A stretch of 64,000 nucleotides of DNA from Streptantibioticus_C sp963761325 (GCA_963761325.1 CAVXGZ010000001.1:1054001-1118000), one strand, 5' to 3'. Shown: positions 35,404 through 45,112, counted from the stretch's first letter. Made by a program: numbers and translations. Notes: generated by a model not told the origin, from the letters alone.

Positions 35404-36690
35404 ATGGCCAACGACGCGGCGCAGACGCCCGCCCCCGAGCTGTCCGAACCGGCCGGCGGCCTGCGGCCGTTGTGGCGGCACCGGCCGTTCCTGCTGCTGT
35501 GGGGCGGCCAGACGATCAGCGAGATCGGGTCCAGCGTCTCCTCGCTCGTCCTGCCGCTGCTCGCGGTCGCCACGCTGCACGCCACCACCTTCGAGGTCGC
35601 CGTGCTCGGCGCGCTCGGCCAACTGCCGTTCCTGCTGCTCGCGTTGCCGGCCGGCGTGGTGGTCGACCGGGTGCGCAGGCGCCGGCTGATGCTCGGCTGC
35701 GACCTGGCCCGCCTGGTGCTCACCGCCTCCATCCCGGTCGCCGCCCTGCTGTGGCACGTGGCGCTCGGCCAGCTCTACGCGGTCGCCGCGGGCGTCGGCG
35801 TGCTGACCGTCTTCTTCGACGTGGCCTACCAAAGCTGCCTGCCCGGCCTGGTGAGCGCCGAGCAACTCATCGACGCCAACGGCAAGTTGGGCACCTCGCA
35901 GTCCTTCGCCCAGTTCGCCGGGCCGCCGATGGGCGGCGCGCTGGCCGGCCTGATCGGCGCCGCCCGCACCGTGACCGCCGACGCGCTCTCCTACGCGGTG
36001 AGCACCGTGAGCCTGCTGCTGATCCGCACGCCAGACCCGCGCCCCGCCCCCGCAGCGGCCGGCGAACGCGTCGGCTTCCGCGCGGCGATGGGCGAGGGCC
36101 TGCGCTTCCTGCTCGGCCACCCGATCCTGCGCAAGGTGGTCGCCTGCACCGCCACCGCCAACTTCGCCAGCGGCGGCATCGGGGCCTTGGAGGTCGTCTT
36201 CCTCGTCCGCACGCTGCACGCCTCCGCCGGCGTGGTCGGCCTGGTGCTCGGCGTCGCGTCGGTGGGCGGCGTGCTCGGCGGGCTGGCCGCCGGCCGGATC
36301 ACCCGGTGGGTCGGCTCGGCCCGGGTCATCTGGCTCTCGCTGCTCGCCCCGTCGCCGCTGCTGGTGCTGATGCCGCTGGCCCGCCCGGGCTGGAGCGTCC
36401 TGCTGTACGCCGTCGGCTGGGCCGGCTCGGCCGCCTCCGCCGTCGTCTACAACACCGCGCAACTGTCCTACCGGCAGCGCATCTGCCCGCCGGCGCTGCT
36501 CGGCAGGCTCAACGCCTCGGTGCGCTGGATCGCCTGGGGCGCGCTCCCGCTCGGCGCGCTGGCCGGCGGCGCGCTGGCCACCACCTTCGGCCTGCGGCCC
36601 GCCCTGTGGGCCTGCGTCGTGGTCATGTCCCTGTCCCCGCTGTGGGTGGTGTGCTCGCCGCTGCGCCGGATGCGCGACGTCGCCGGGTGA
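35404..36690 (+). CDS. MFS transporter (drug-efflux type)
   Basis: A 428-aa, 12-helix exporter. WRHRPFLLLWGGQTISEIGSS and PAGVVVDRVRRRRLMLGCDLARL are marks of the same efflux branch as the MFS genes at 3455 and 60648, to which it is recognisably similar. FFDVAYQSCLPGLVSAEQLIDANGKL is also conserved between them. ATG 35404 is used; the frame opens 36 nt earlier without a good ribosome site. A second MFS gene follows 79 nt downstream. Substrate unknown. Confidence 0.9.
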   Translation: MANDAAQTPAPELSEPAGGLRPLWRHRPFLLLWGGQTISEIGSSVSSLVLPLLAVATLHATTFEVAVLGALGQLPFLLLALPAGVVVDRVRRRRLMLGCDLARLVLTASIPVAALLWHVALGQLYAVAAGVGVLTVFFDVAYQSCLPGLVSAEQLIDANGKLGTSQSFAQFAGPPMGGALAGLIGAARTVTADALSYAVSTVSLLLIRTPDPRPAPAAAGERVGFRAAMGEGLRFLLGHPILRKVVACTATANFASGGIGALEVVFLVRTLHASAGVVGLVLGVASVGGVLGGLAAGRITRWVGSARVIWLSLLAPSPLLVLMPLARPGWSVLLYAVGWAGSAASAVVYNTAQLSYRQRICPPALLGRLNASVRWIAWGALPLGALAGGALATTFGLRPALWACVVVMSLSPLWVVCSPLRRMRDVAG

Positions 36691-36769
36691 ACCGCGCGGG
36701 CCGGGCGGCCGGCCGGCGGATCGTGCGCCGCCCCACCGGCGGCCCACCGGCTGCGGGCAGGGTGCTGCC

Positions 36770-37999
36770 ATGACCGACACGACGCCCCGGATCCGGGTGA
36801 CCCGGCGCACCCGCCGGGCCCGGGCGGCCGTCAGCGCGGTGTTCTTCGTGCACGGCGCGGCCTTCGCCTCCTGGGCGGCCCGGATCCCCGCCGTGCAGGG
36901 CGAACTCCACCTGTCCGCCGGCGTGCTGGGCCTGGTGCTGGCCGGACCCGGCCTCGGCGCGCTCGCCGGCAGCCAGGCGGGCGGCCTGCTCACCGCCCGG
37001 CTCGGCAGCCGCGCGGTGAGCGCCATGGCACCGGTGCTGCTCAGCGTCCCGCTCGCGCTGGTGCCCGCCGCGCACGCCGCCTGGCCGCTGCTCGGCCTGC
37101 TCGTGCTGCTCGGCGCGGCCGACGGCTGCACCTCGGTCGCCATGAACGCGCAGGCGGTCGCCGTCCAACGCGACTACGGGCGCGCGGTGCTCAACGGCAT
37201 GCACGGGATCCGCAGCGTCGGCGCGGTCGCGGGCGGGCTCGCGGGTGTCGCGACCGCGTCGGCCGGCTGGGGGCTGACCACCCAGTTCGCGGTGAGCGCC
37301 GTCGTGCTCGGCGCGGTCTCCGCGGTGGCGGCCTGCGGTCTGCGCACCGACGGCGGCGACGGCGGTGACGGGTCGCCGGCGCCGCGCGCCGTCCGGCCCG
37401 AACGGGCCGCGCACCGGGCCGCGCTGGTCTGGGGGCTGGCCGTGATGACCTTCCTCGCCGCGCTCGTGGAGGACGCGCCGGCCTCGTGGAGCGGGGTCTA
37501 CCTGCGCCAACTCGGCGCCGCGCCCGCCGCGGCCGCGGCCGGCTACGCCGCCTTCAGCGCCGGCGAGACGGTCACCCGGCTGCTCAACGACCCGCTGGTC
37601 AACCGGCTCGGCTGGCCCCGGCTGATCCGCACCGGCACCCTGTGCTGCGCCGCCGCGCTCGCCGCCGCGCTGCTCCTCGGCCGCCCGGGGCTGACGCTGG
37701 CGGCGCTGGTCGTGGCGGGCGCCGGGATCAGCGCGGTCTTCCCGGCCGCGTTCGCCACCGCGGGCGCGCTGCCGGCCCCCGCCTCCGCGATGGCGCAGCT
37801 CGGCTTCGCCGGCAACCTCGGCTGGCTGCTCGTCTCCCCGCTGGTCGGCGCGCTCGCCACCGCCCTCGGCCTGCCGGCCGCGCTCGGGATCCTGGTGGTG
37901 GCCGCGCTGGCGATCGCCGCCGCCGCGCCGCTGACCCGCTCCGCCGGCGGTGCCCCGGCCGGCGGTGGCGCCCCGGCCCGGCCGGAGACCGCCGGCTGA
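36770..37999 (+). CDS. MFS transporter (YbjJ/fucose-permease-like)
   Basis: A 409-aa, 12-helix facilitator of a different branch from its neighbour: AAFASWAARIPAVQGELHLSAGVLGLVLAGPGLGALAG and CTSVAMNAQAVAVQRDYGRAVLNGMHG are typical of YbjJ-like proteins, often annotated as sugar or drug transporters. The C-terminus is Gly/Ala/Pro-rich. The start is ATG. It is on the same strand as the upstream MFS gene and may be cotranscribed. The transported compound is unknown. Confidence 0.88.
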   Translation: MTDTTPRIRVTRRTRRARAAVSAVFFVHGAAFASWAARIPAVQGELHLSAGVLGLVLAGPGLGALAGSQAGGLLTARLGSRAVSAMAPVLLSVPLALVPAAHAAWPLLGLLVLLGAADGCTSVAMNAQAVAVQRDYGRAVLNGMHGIRSVGAVAGGLAGVATASAGWGLTTQFAVSAVVLGAVSAVAACGLRTDGGDGGDGSPAPRAVRPERAAHRAALVWGLAVMTFLAALVEDAPASWSGVYLRQLGAAPAAAAAGYAAFSAGETVTRLLNDPLVNRLGWPRLIRTGTLCCAAALAAALLLGRPGLTLAALVVAGAGISAVFPAAFATAGALPAPASAMAQLGFAGNLGWLLVSPLVGALATALGLPAALGILVVAALAIAAAAPLTRSAGGAPAGGGAPARPETAG

Positions 38000-38186
38000 A
38001 CCACGCCTCGGACGGACCGCTTTGACCCGATCGAGTGCACTTCGCCGGAAAGGCTGGTGAAGCGCCAGGGGCGGCGCGAGAGTTGAGTGACCGCCGGGGC
38101 GGCGGGCGGTCCGGGGGAGGGAAGTTGGCGGCCATCGCAGGATCTCGTCACGTGCGGCGCGCGCACCGCACACCGGGGCGGGCGGG

Positions 38187-40166
38187 TTGACCGGGCGGGC
38201 GGACGCGGCGGCGGCCGAGCCGTCGCTGGACGATCCGGCACAGGAGACGCAAGACGCACAGGGGACGGAGAGGGCTGAGGAGCCCGAGGGGTTCGAGGGG
38301 TCCGAGGAGGAGCTGGGCTACCGGCTGGACGGTGATTCGCGGCTGATCGCCGGCAAGGCGCTGACCACCCGGCGGATGGCGCGCAAGCTGCCGCAACTGG
38401 TGGTCAGATCGCTGTCGTTGGCCTGGCGGGCCGACCGGCGCGCGGTGGTGGGGCTGCTGGCCTGCCAGTCGGTCTCCGGCGTCTCGCAGGCGTTCGGGCT
38501 GCTGGCGACCACCGGCACGATCACCGCGCTGATCTCCTCCGGCCGTATCGCCGAACGGCTGTGGGCGGCCTGGCCGTCCGTGGTGGTGCTGGCCGGCGCC
38601 GCCGGGCTGCGGGCGGTGCTGTCGATCACGGTGAACTGGCTGTCCACCCGGCTCGCGCCGCTGATGTCGCAGGAAGCCGAGCTGATGCTGCTCGACGCGG
38701 TCGTCAACGCCGAGTTGGCCGCGTACGACAGCCCCGGGTTCAAGGACCGGCAGGAGGCGGCGGAGCGCGGCGCGCAGGTCTCGCAGGACCTGATCCAGGA
38801 GGGCCAGGACCTGCTGTCGGCGCTCGCCTCGCTGGCGGCCGGCGCCGCGGTGCTGACCGCGGTCCACCCGCTGCTGCTGCCGCTGCTCCTGCTGGCCGGG
38901 ATGCCGCAGGGCGTGGCCCAGGTGCGCGGCGCGCGGGTGGCGTACCTGGCGGCCCTGGAGACGATGGGGCACCGGCGGATGCTCTCCGTCCTGCGCTGGC
39001 ACATGTCCGACGACTGCAACGCCGACCAGGTGCGCACCGGCACGATGGCCGCGTTCCTGCTGGGCAAGTACCGCGGCATCAGCGAACGGGTCAACGCCTG
39101 CGACCGGCGGGCGGCCGGCCGCGCCGCCCGGATGGCGATGACCGGTGCGGCGGCCGGCGGGCTGGCGTCCGGCCTGGTGTGGGCGGCGCTGGTGTTCCTG
39201 CTGGCGTCCGGCCGGCTGTCGGTCGCCTCGGCGGGCACCGCGATCTTCGCGCTGCGCACCGTCAACGCCGCCGTGCAGTCCCTGGTGTACGGCGGCGCGC
39301 GGATGTTCCGCACCGGGCTGTACGTGGAGGACTGGTCGCAGTTCCTCGGCGAGGCGGGCGGCTTCCGGATGCGGCGCGGCGAGACCGTGCCCGGGCCGCC
39401 GCGCGAGGTCGGCGTGCACGACCTCGTCTACCGCTACGAGGGCGCCAGCCGCAACGCGCTGGACGGCGTGACGCTCGGCGTGCGGCGCGGCGAGGTGCTG
39501 GCCCTGGTCGGGGAGAACGGTTCGGGCAAGACCACCTTGTCCAAGCTGCTGACCGGGCTGTACCTGCCCACGTCCGGCGGCGTGTCGTGGGACGGCGTGG
39601 ACACCCGGGCGCTGGAGCCGGGCGCCGCCTGGGCCCAGGTCGCCATGGTTCCGCAGGACTACGCCCGCTGGCCGCTGTCCGCCCGGCAGAACGTCACGCT
39701 CGGCCAGCCCGCGCCCGGCGGCGACGCGGCGGTGCGGGCGGCCTGCGCGGCCAGCGGCGCCGACGAGGTGGTCGACTCGCTGCGCTCCGGGCTGCGCACC
39801 CTGCTGGCCCGCGAGTGGCTCGGCGGCGAGGAGTTGTCCGGCGGCCAGTGGCAGCGGATCGCGCTGGCCCGCGCGTTCCACCGCCCGGCCGGGCTGCTGG
39901 TGATGGACGAGCCGACGGCCGCGCTCGACGCCCGCGCCGAGCACCGCATCTTCGCCGGGCTGCGCGCCATGGCCGCCGAGCGGGCCGTCGTCCTGGTCAC
40001 CCACCGCCTGACCAACGTCGCCATGGCCGACCGCATCGTCGTCCTCGACCACGGCCGGATCATCCAGCAGGGCACCTTCGCCGAACTCGTCGCGGCCGAC
40101 GGCCTCTTCCAGGAACTGTGGCGGCTGCAGAACGACCGCGGCGTGCCGGCCCAGCGCACCGGCTGA
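38187..40166 (+). CDS. One-piece ABC exporter (fused membrane and ATPase domains)
   Basis: A 659-aa half-transporter that should act as a homodimer. An acidic N-terminal tail (about 50 residues) precedes an exporter membrane domain (about 80-370) and the ATPase, with Walker A GENGSGKTT, Q-loop MVPQDY, signature LSGGQ, Walker B LLVMDEPTAALD and H-loop THRL. TTG 38187 is the only reasonable start and lacks a strong ribosome site, so the first residues are uncertain. Relatives are found with peptide natural-product clusters, but no biosynthetic gene is next to it here. Confidence 0.88.
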   Translation: MTGRADAAAAEPSLDDPAQETQDAQGTERAEEPEGFEGSEEELGYRLDGDSRLIAGKALTTRRMARKLPQLVVRSLSLAWRADRRAVVGLLACQSVSGVSQAFGLLATTGTITALISSGRIAERLWAAWPSVVVLAGAAGLRAVLSITVNWLSTRLAPLMSQEAELMLLDAVVNAELAAYDSPGFKDRQEAAERGAQVSQDLIQEGQDLLSALASLAAGAAVLTAVHPLLLPLLLLAGMPQGVAQVRGARVAYLAALETMGHRRMLSVLRWHMSDDCNADQVRTGTMAAFLLGKYRGISERVNACDRRAAGRAARMAMTGAAAGGLASGLVWAALVFLLASGRLSVASAGTAIFALRTVNAAVQSLVYGGARMFRTGLYVEDWSQFLGEAGGFRMRRGETVPGPPREVGVHDLVYRYEGASRNALDGVTLGVRRGEVLALVGENGSGKTTLSKLLTGLYLPTSGGVSWDGVDTRALEPGAAWAQVAMVPQDYARWPLSARQNVTLGQPAPGGDAAVRAACAASGADEVVDSLRSGLRTLLAREWLGGEELSGGQWQRIALARAFHRPAGLLVMDEPTAALDARAEHRIFAGLRAMAAERAVVLVTHRLTNVAMADRIVVLDHGRIIQQGTFAELVAADGLFQELWRLQNDRGVPAQRTG

Positions 40167-40364
40167 CCCGCGACCGGCCGCCGGGCGCCGGAGCTCCGGG
40201 TGCCGCGTGCTCCGGGCCGGCCTCGCGGGCGGCTGGACCGCGCGGTCCCCGGAGCCTCGCGGTCCGGTGGAGCCGTCGCGGCGGCCGTGTCGAAACGCTC
40301 GCCCGGCCGGCCGGTTCGGGGAAGCATGGGAGTGCCGATCGGGAGGCCGTACGGGGAGCCGCAG

Positions 40365-40871
40365 ATGAGTCAGACCCGTCATGAGGACTGGTTGCCGCGC
40401 GAGGAGTACGTGCGCACGCTGCCGAAGGCGACGCTCTACGCGTGCCTGTACTTCACCGACGAACGCGGCAGGCCGCTGCAACTGCACGCCTCCTACCCCC
40501 GCCGGGAGATGTGGCAGCACCCGGGCGGCAACATGGACCCGGGCGAGACGCCCTGGCAGACGGCGGTGCGCGAGACGTTCGAGGAGACCGGGATCCGGGT
40601 CGCCGAACAGCGGCCGCTGATCCTCACCCACTACATCGCGCCCAGGCCCTCCTGGCCGGTCAGCCACGTCGGGTTCCTCTTCGACGGCGGCACGCTGACC
40701 GCCGCGCAGCTCGACTCGATCGTGCTCGACCCGGCCGAGCACTGCGAGTGGCAGGTGCGGTCGGTGGGGGAGTGGCGCGAGCAGATGGACGAGCAGACGT
40801 TCGCCCGGCTCGCCGCGGTCGACGAGGCCCGCCGCACCGGCCGGCCGGGCTACCTGGAGACCGTCCGGTGA
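40365..40871 (+). CDS. NUDIX hydrolase
   Basis: A 168-aa cytoplasmic pyrophosphohydrolase. The NUDIX box is complete: GNMDPGETPWQTAVRETFEE followed by TGI, with the metal-binding REx(2)EE glutamates. ATG 40365 is preferred (GGGGAG upstream); ATG 40326 in frame would add 13 residues. It follows the ABC exporter by 200 bp. The nucleotide or other diphosphate substrate is not readable. Confidence 0.9.
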   Translation: MSQTRHEDWLPREEYVRTLPKATLYACLYFTDERGRPLQLHASYPRREMWQHPGGNMDPGETPWQTAVRETFEETGIRVAEQRPLILTHYIAPRPSWPVSHVGFLFDGGTLTAAQLDSIVLDPAEHCEWQVRSVGEWREQMDEQTFARLAAVDEARRTGRPGYLETVR

Positions 40872-40997
40872 ACCGGCGGCGATGAACCGGCGGGCCCGTG
40901 CGGCAGGCGCCGGGCCCCGCATCGAACGCGTCCGCGCCGCCCGGCGGCCCGGCGGACGTCCGGCACGCGTGGGGCGGCCCACGGAGGGGAGACGGTC

Positions 40998-41456
40998 ATG
41001 TCAACGGGGAAGATAGGCCGCGGCGCGGTCACCGGCGAGCCGATGGCGCTCGCCGCGGCGGGCTGGCGCGTCGAGGGGAGCCCGGACCGCGCGGCGCTGC
41101 GGGCCGCCGTGGAGCGGGTCCACGCCCGCCACCAGGCCACCCGGCCGGCGGCCCCGCGGGTGGGTCGGCCGGTGATGCGCTCGTTCCTGATCGACACCGA
41201 ACCGCAGGCCCGGGCGGTGCTGCGGCGCGAACTCGGCGCGGGCGACGGCTGGCACCCGGTCTTCGTCGCGGTGCGCTCCACCGAGGTCGCCTTCTTCGGC
41301 TTCGTGGCGTGCCAGGGCGACGCGGACGCGCTCGCCGGTGAACTGTCCGCCGCCTACAACGCGTTGGCGGCCGGCCGCACGCCCCGCTCGGCGGCGGGGC
41401 GCGGCCTCGCGCTCGACGGCACCCGCTCCCGGCGGCTGGTGGCGGACCGGGTGTGA
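40998..41456 (+). CDS. Hypothetical protein
   Basis: A 152-aa soluble protein not recognised. It has a very strong ribosome site (GGAGGGGAGA) before ATG. Noticeable parts are VGRPVMRSFLIDTEPQARAVLRRELG and VAVRSTEVAFFGFVACQGDADALAGEL. There are no membrane helices or signal peptide. It follows the NUDIX gene by 127 bp on the same strand and ends 47 bp before the convergent XRE-STAND gene. Confidence 0.65.
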   Translation: MSTGKIGRGAVTGEPMALAAAGWRVEGSPDRAALRAAVERVHARHQATRPAAPRVGRPVMRSFLIDTEPQARAVLRRELGAGDGWHPVFVAVRSTEVAFFGFVACQGDADALAGELSAAYNALAAGRTPRSAAGRGLALDGTRSRRLVADRV

Positions 41457-41503
41457 CGCGGGCGGCGCACCGGGGACGAGGTCACCGCCCCCGGCCGGCC
41501 GGG

Positions 41504-42901
41504 TCAGGCGCTGCGGGCGATCGCTTTGAGATCGGTGCGCGCCGGCATCCGTCGCCGGTCCAGCGCGGCCACGAACTCCCGCACCATCCGGTACATCCGG
41601 TACTCGTAGCGCGCCCCGCGGTGCACGTGGATGAGCGAGGCGTCGGCGAGTTCGGCCAGTCCGGCGACCAGCCCGATCTCCCCGTCCCGGCACGCCGGCC
41701 TGGCCCGCATCACGTCCTCGACGGTGAACGTCTCGAACGCGCCGGCCAGATGGTGCAGCAGGGCCCGCTCGCGCGGCGCCAGCAGGTCGTAGCTCCAGCG
41801 CACGCTCTCGGCCAGCGAACGGTGCCGGGAGGCGGTGGTCAGGTGCACCTGGTCGAGAAGGCGCAACGTTGAACCACTGCGCAGCAAGGACTCCAACGGC
41901 ATCGAGCGCACGCCGTACGCCGCGGTCTCGATGGCCCGTGGGAAGCCCTCCAGGCGCCGGCACAACTCGATGACCAGCGGCATCCGGCTCGTCAGGCTCA
42001 CCGTCGGCACCGCGGAGCGCACCCGGCGCAGGAACAGTTCCACCGCGGGTGGCGGGGCGTCGGCGCCGGCCCAGGTGCGGGTGTCGAGCGGCGCCACCTC
42101 CCACACGTCGGCCGAAGTGATCGGCAGCGGCCGGCGCGAGGTGATCAGCACCCGCAAGCCGGGGTGCGCGACCTGTAGTTCCAGCACCACCTGGGAGACC
42201 GAGCGCACCACGTGCTCGGCGTTGTCGATGATCAGCAGCAGATCGCTCTCGGCGCGCTCCGCCGAGCCGGTCCGCGCGGCCGGCACCGCGGCCAGCACCG
42301 CCTGGCGCACCCGCTCGTAGCAGCCGCCGGCGGCGCTCTCGTCGGGCCGCTCGGCCGCGCAGTGACCGAGTTCGACCACCGCCACGCCCTCGGAGAACAG
42401 CGACTGCATCCGGGCCGCGGCCGACAGCGCCAGCCGGGTCTTGCCGACGCCGCCGGGCCCGGTCAGCACCAGCACCCGGCCGCGGCGCAGCGTGCCGAGC
42501 ACGTGCCGCAGGTCCTCGTCGCGGCCGACGATCGGCTCGGTCACCGGTCGCGGACCGCGCCAGCGCACCGGGTCGACGGTGCTCTCCGGGTTGTCCGGCC
42601 GGCCCTGCTCGCGCTGCCGGACGCAGAACGCCCCGCCCTCGCCGGCCGTCCGGCCGCTCACCTCACCGGCGAGTTGGGAGAGCGAGTTGCCGAACGCGGC
42701 CAGCAGCAGTTCGGCCGACGCGCGCCGGGGGTTGATGTTCGAGCCGGTCTCGATGTTGCGGATCGTGCGGACGCTCACGCCCGACCGCTCCGCCAACTCC
42801 TCCTGGGTCCAGCCGCAGGCTCGTCTCCTGCTGACGAGAAAGTGCCGCAGCTGTCGGATGTCCACCGTGCCGACGAGTGGTTGTTCCGTGGCCTCAATCA
42901 T
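41504..42901 (-). CDS. XRE-STAND (NB-ARC-like) transcriptional regulator
   Basis: A 465-aa regulator combining an N-terminal Cro/C1-type HTH (RQLRHFLVSRRRACGWTQEELAERSGVSVRTIRNIETGS, residues about 16-60) with a STAND-type NTPase. The P-loop is LTGPGGVGKTRLALS, Walker B LLLIIDNAEHV, and the sensor TSRRPLPI; the winged-helix part includes LAESVRWSYDLLAPRERALLHHL. The usual C-terminal repeats (TPR) are missing, so the effector input is unclear. ATG 42901. It faces the small-peptide gene across 575 bp that contains a perfect inverted repeat. Confidence 0.9.
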   Translation of the reverse strand: MIEATEQPLVGTVDIRQLRHFLVSRRRACGWTQEELAERSGVSVRTIRNIETGSNINPRRASAELLLAAFGNSLSQLAGEVSGRTAGEGGAFCVRQREQGRPDNPESTVDPVRWRGPRPVTEPIVGRDEDLRHVLGTLRRGRVLVLTGPGGVGKTRLALSAAARMQSLFSEGVAVVELGHCAAERPDESAAGGCYERVRQAVLAAVPAARTGSAERAESDLLLIIDNAEHVVRSVSQVVLELQVAHPGLRVLITSRRPLPITSADVWEVAPLDTRTWAGADAPPPAVELFLRRVRSAVPTVSLTSRMPLVIELCRRLEGFPRAIETAAYGVRSMPLESLLRSGSTLRLLDQVHLTTASRHRSLAESVRWSYDLLAPRERALLHHLAGAFETFTVEDVMRARPACRDGEIGLVAGLAELADASLIHVHRGARYEYRMYRMVREFVAALDRRRMPARTDLKAIARSA

Positions 42902-43151
42902 GGCATTGCTCCCCGTATGAAACAGATTGACGCATTACGAAAGCGACGCGAAGCGGAACGAAAGCGCTGGTCAATCCGAGCGGATCCGACACCCGCGGAC
43001 CGTGAACGGACCTCCTTTCGGTGGCCGGCCGGCTTCCCGCCCGGCCCGGCGTGGGGCCGCCAATCGGACATAATGCGCCAACCATCCCTCGCTGAGGGAA
43101 GTCTGCGTGAACCGAATGCGCAGGCGGAAGGGGCTTCGGGTGGCAGCAAAT

Positions 43152-43179
43152 GCGAGATGGCAGGTAAATGCCATCTCGC
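43152..43179. promoter_or_regulatory. Perfect inverted repeat, element 1 of a shared operator pair
   Basis: GCGAGATGGCA-GGTAAA-TGCCATCTCGC, 11-bp arms, in the 575-bp divergent gap (42902-43476) between the XRE-STAND gene and the 61-aa peptide gene. Its core is nearly repeated at 44897-44915. The rest of the gap shows no gene. Confidence 0.7.
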
Positions 43180-43476
43180 GCCGCCTGAACTTGAGTCCGA
43201 CTTGAGCCCCGGCGGGGGCCCGATCGAGGGAACCAGCAGTTCCGGGGGCCTGGACGGCGGTCCTCCGTCCCACTTAGCGGCCCATTGGCCGGGCGATTGC
43301 CTACCTTTTAACTCCTGGCACCTCCCGGCCATCGGGCCTTTCCTGCCGCAGTCCCGGCTTCCCCCGAGACGTTCCTCTCTTGCAGAATGTCCCCGTGGGG
43401 TCCGTCGCCGGGGCGACCGGTATGTGCCAACGCCTTGCGCACGGACACGCCGACGCTTAGGAGGAGCGCGAACGGT

Positions 43477-43662
43477 ATGCGTACTGCCAGCAGAATTCTG
43501 GGGTTCTCGGTCGGCACCGTGGTGCTCTCCACCGTCCTGCTCGGCGGCACGGCGCACGCCGCGGACCACACCGCCTCCAGCGACACGGTGAGCACCAACT
43601 GCAACGACAACCTCAACTGGGACGCGCTGCCGCAGTGCCAGGACGCCACTCAGGGCAACTGA
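43477..43662 (+). CDS. Small secreted peptide (61 aa)
   Basis: Exported mini-protein: signal peptide (MRTASRILGFSVGTVVLSTV, cut after AHA) and a mature part of about 33 residues beginning ADHTASSDTVSTN with two Cys, which could form one disulfide. TAGGAGGAG precedes the ATG. The stop TGA abuts the convergent LuxR stop inside TGATCA. The mature N-terminus (ADHT) equals that of the big secreted repeat protein at 52179. Flanking regulators make a signalling peptide or a controlled surface peptide possible. No known family is recognised. Confidence 0.8.
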   Translation: MRTASRILGFSVGTVVLSTVLLGGTAHAADHTASSDTVSTNCNDNLNWDALPQCQDATQGN

Positions 43663-44700
43663 TCACAGCCAGCCGCGCTGCCCGGCGCGCAGACCCGCCT
43701 CGAATCTGCTACGCGCGTTGAGTCTCTCGCTCAGATCGGCCGTCATCCGCCGGACGGTCCGCAGCGACAGGCCGAGCGACTTGCCGGCCGCCGCGTCGGT
43801 CAGCCCCTGGGCCAGCAGCTTCAGCAGCTCCTGCTCCCGCGGGGTCAGCCCGTTGTCGCGGCGCCGTTGCGGCGGGGCGCCCAGCGGCACCGCCTGGGCC
43901 CATATTCGTTCGAACAGGTCCACCAGCGCCGAGATCACCCCCGGCGAGCGCAACTGGACCGCGCCCTTGCGGGAGTTGTGGGCGTCCACCGGAACCAGGG
44001 CGATCTTGCGGTCCAGCAGCACCATCCGCACCGGCAGCACCGGCACCGTGCGCACCTGCCCGCCCAGTTCGGTCAGCCAGTGCGCGTACTCGCTCGTCGT
44101 GCCGTCGTTGCGCACGCTGTCGAGGTAGACGGTCCGCATGTTGACCCCGCGGGCGATGACGTCCCGGTCCAGCGGCTTGCTCGCCTCCAGGCTGGCCGCC
44201 GACTGCGCGCCGCCCGGGTTGAACGTCATGCACTCGCTGGTGGAGGAGAGCGCCAGCTCCTTGATGCGGCTCTGGATCGCGTCCATCCCGATGAGCCGTT
44301 CGCCGTCCCCGCTGCCCTGCGCCGGATACAGGTCGTCGAACTCGGCGAGCAGTTTCCCGATCGTGGCGCGGTTCTCCTCGTACTCGCGCTGCCGGATGTG
44401 CAGTTCGGCGAGTTGGTCGGAGAGCAGCGATTGCAGGCCGTCGCGCGGGTCCAGCGGCTGCAGCAGGGATTCGCCGGATTTCACCGTCTCATGTATGAGG
44501 TTGAGTTCCATCAGCCGTTCGACGATGTCGCGCGCGGCTTCCGGTTCCAGCCCCGATTGCGCCACCACCTCGACCATGGACAGCCCATGGTTGATCAGCA
44601 GCAGCCGGTAGAGGTCCTCTTCATGTGGGCCGAGCCCAAGTCCGCCAAGCAATACCAACCCCCGTTGTACATGCTCGTATCGGTGATGCGAACAGATCAC
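43663..44700 (-). CDS. LuxR-family regulator with TrmB-like N-terminus
   Basis: About 345 aa. The N-terminal part (LGLGPHEEDLYRLLLINHGLSMVEVVAQSGL) is a winged-helix of the TrmB-like type; a central domain (CMTFNPGGAQSAASLEASKPLDRDVIARGVNMRTVY) resembles the phospholipase-D-like sensor of many streptomycete LuxR proteins; the C-terminal HTH is LTPREQELLKLLAQGLTDAAAGKSLGLSLRTVRRMTADL. The start is uncertain: GTG 44700 is used, the frame opens at a TTG at 44751, and the conserved part begins near 44658. It is convergent with the 61-aa peptide gene. Element 2 of the shared palindrome lies about 200 bp upstream. Confidence 0.85.
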   Translation of the reverse strand: MICSHHRYEHVQRGLVLLGGLGLGPHEEDLYRLLLINHGLSMVEVVAQSGLEPEAARDIVERLMELNLIHETVKSGESLLQPLDPRDGLQSLLSDQLAELHIRQREYEENRATIGKLLAEFDDLYPAQGSGDGERLIGMDAIQSRIKELALSSTSECMTFNPGGAQSAASLEASKPLDRDVIARGVNMRTVYLDSVRNDGTTSEYAHWLTELGGQVRTVPVLPVRMVLLDRKIALVPVDAHNSRKGAVQLRSPGVISALVDLFERIWAQAVPLGAPPQRRRDNGLTPREQELLKLLAQGLTDAAAGKSLGLSLRTVRRMTADLSERLNARSRFEAGLRAGQRGWL

Positions 44701-44896
44701 CCAGGCGTCGTGACGATAGCGCGGTCGGGTGGCCACCGGCCAGGTCCGCAAGCGTCGGTTTCGTCCGCCGCCGGGCGGCTCCGGCCGGGCCGGTGAGGGG
44801 CGTGAGTTCCGCTTTCCGGTGATCGGTCCCGTCGGGAAGGCTGGTTACCGATAAGTACTTGGGTAGGGCAAGCGCTTTCTCGTGGCATTTTCAATT

Positions 44897-44915
44897 GATG
44901 GCAGGTAGGTGTCAT
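44897..44915. promoter_or_regulatory. Palindromic element 2 of a shared operator pair
   Basis: GATGGCAGGTAGGTGTCAT, identical at 16 of 19 bases to the core of the inverted repeat at 43156-43174. It lies upstream of the LuxR gene in an otherwise gene-free 593-bp gap (44701-45293), beside the AT-rich stretch TTTTCAATTG, which suggests a promoter. Confidence 0.65.
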
Positions 44916-45112
44916 TCGACCGCCGCGGCCCCCCGGCGCCGCGGGACGCGCCCGGCCCGGGCCGCGGTCGCGGCCCGGGGAAGTTGCCGGTACTTGCCGG
45001 GAGCGTTGCCTTGAGGCTGACGCGAGCGCGTTCGAGGATGATCCAGGACCAGGGACGTGTTCGCCGTCGCTGGACCCCGTGGCTCCATACCGCGCGACCC
45101 CCCGACCAACAA

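Noticed and set aside
38187..40166. RiPP biosynthetic cluster around the ABC exporter
   Set aside because: No precursor, maturase or protease gene was found between 36.7 and 41.5 kb.
43477..43662. Lanthipeptide or lasso peptide precursor
   Set aside because: It has a normal Sec signal peptide and only two Cys, and no modification enzyme gene is nearby.
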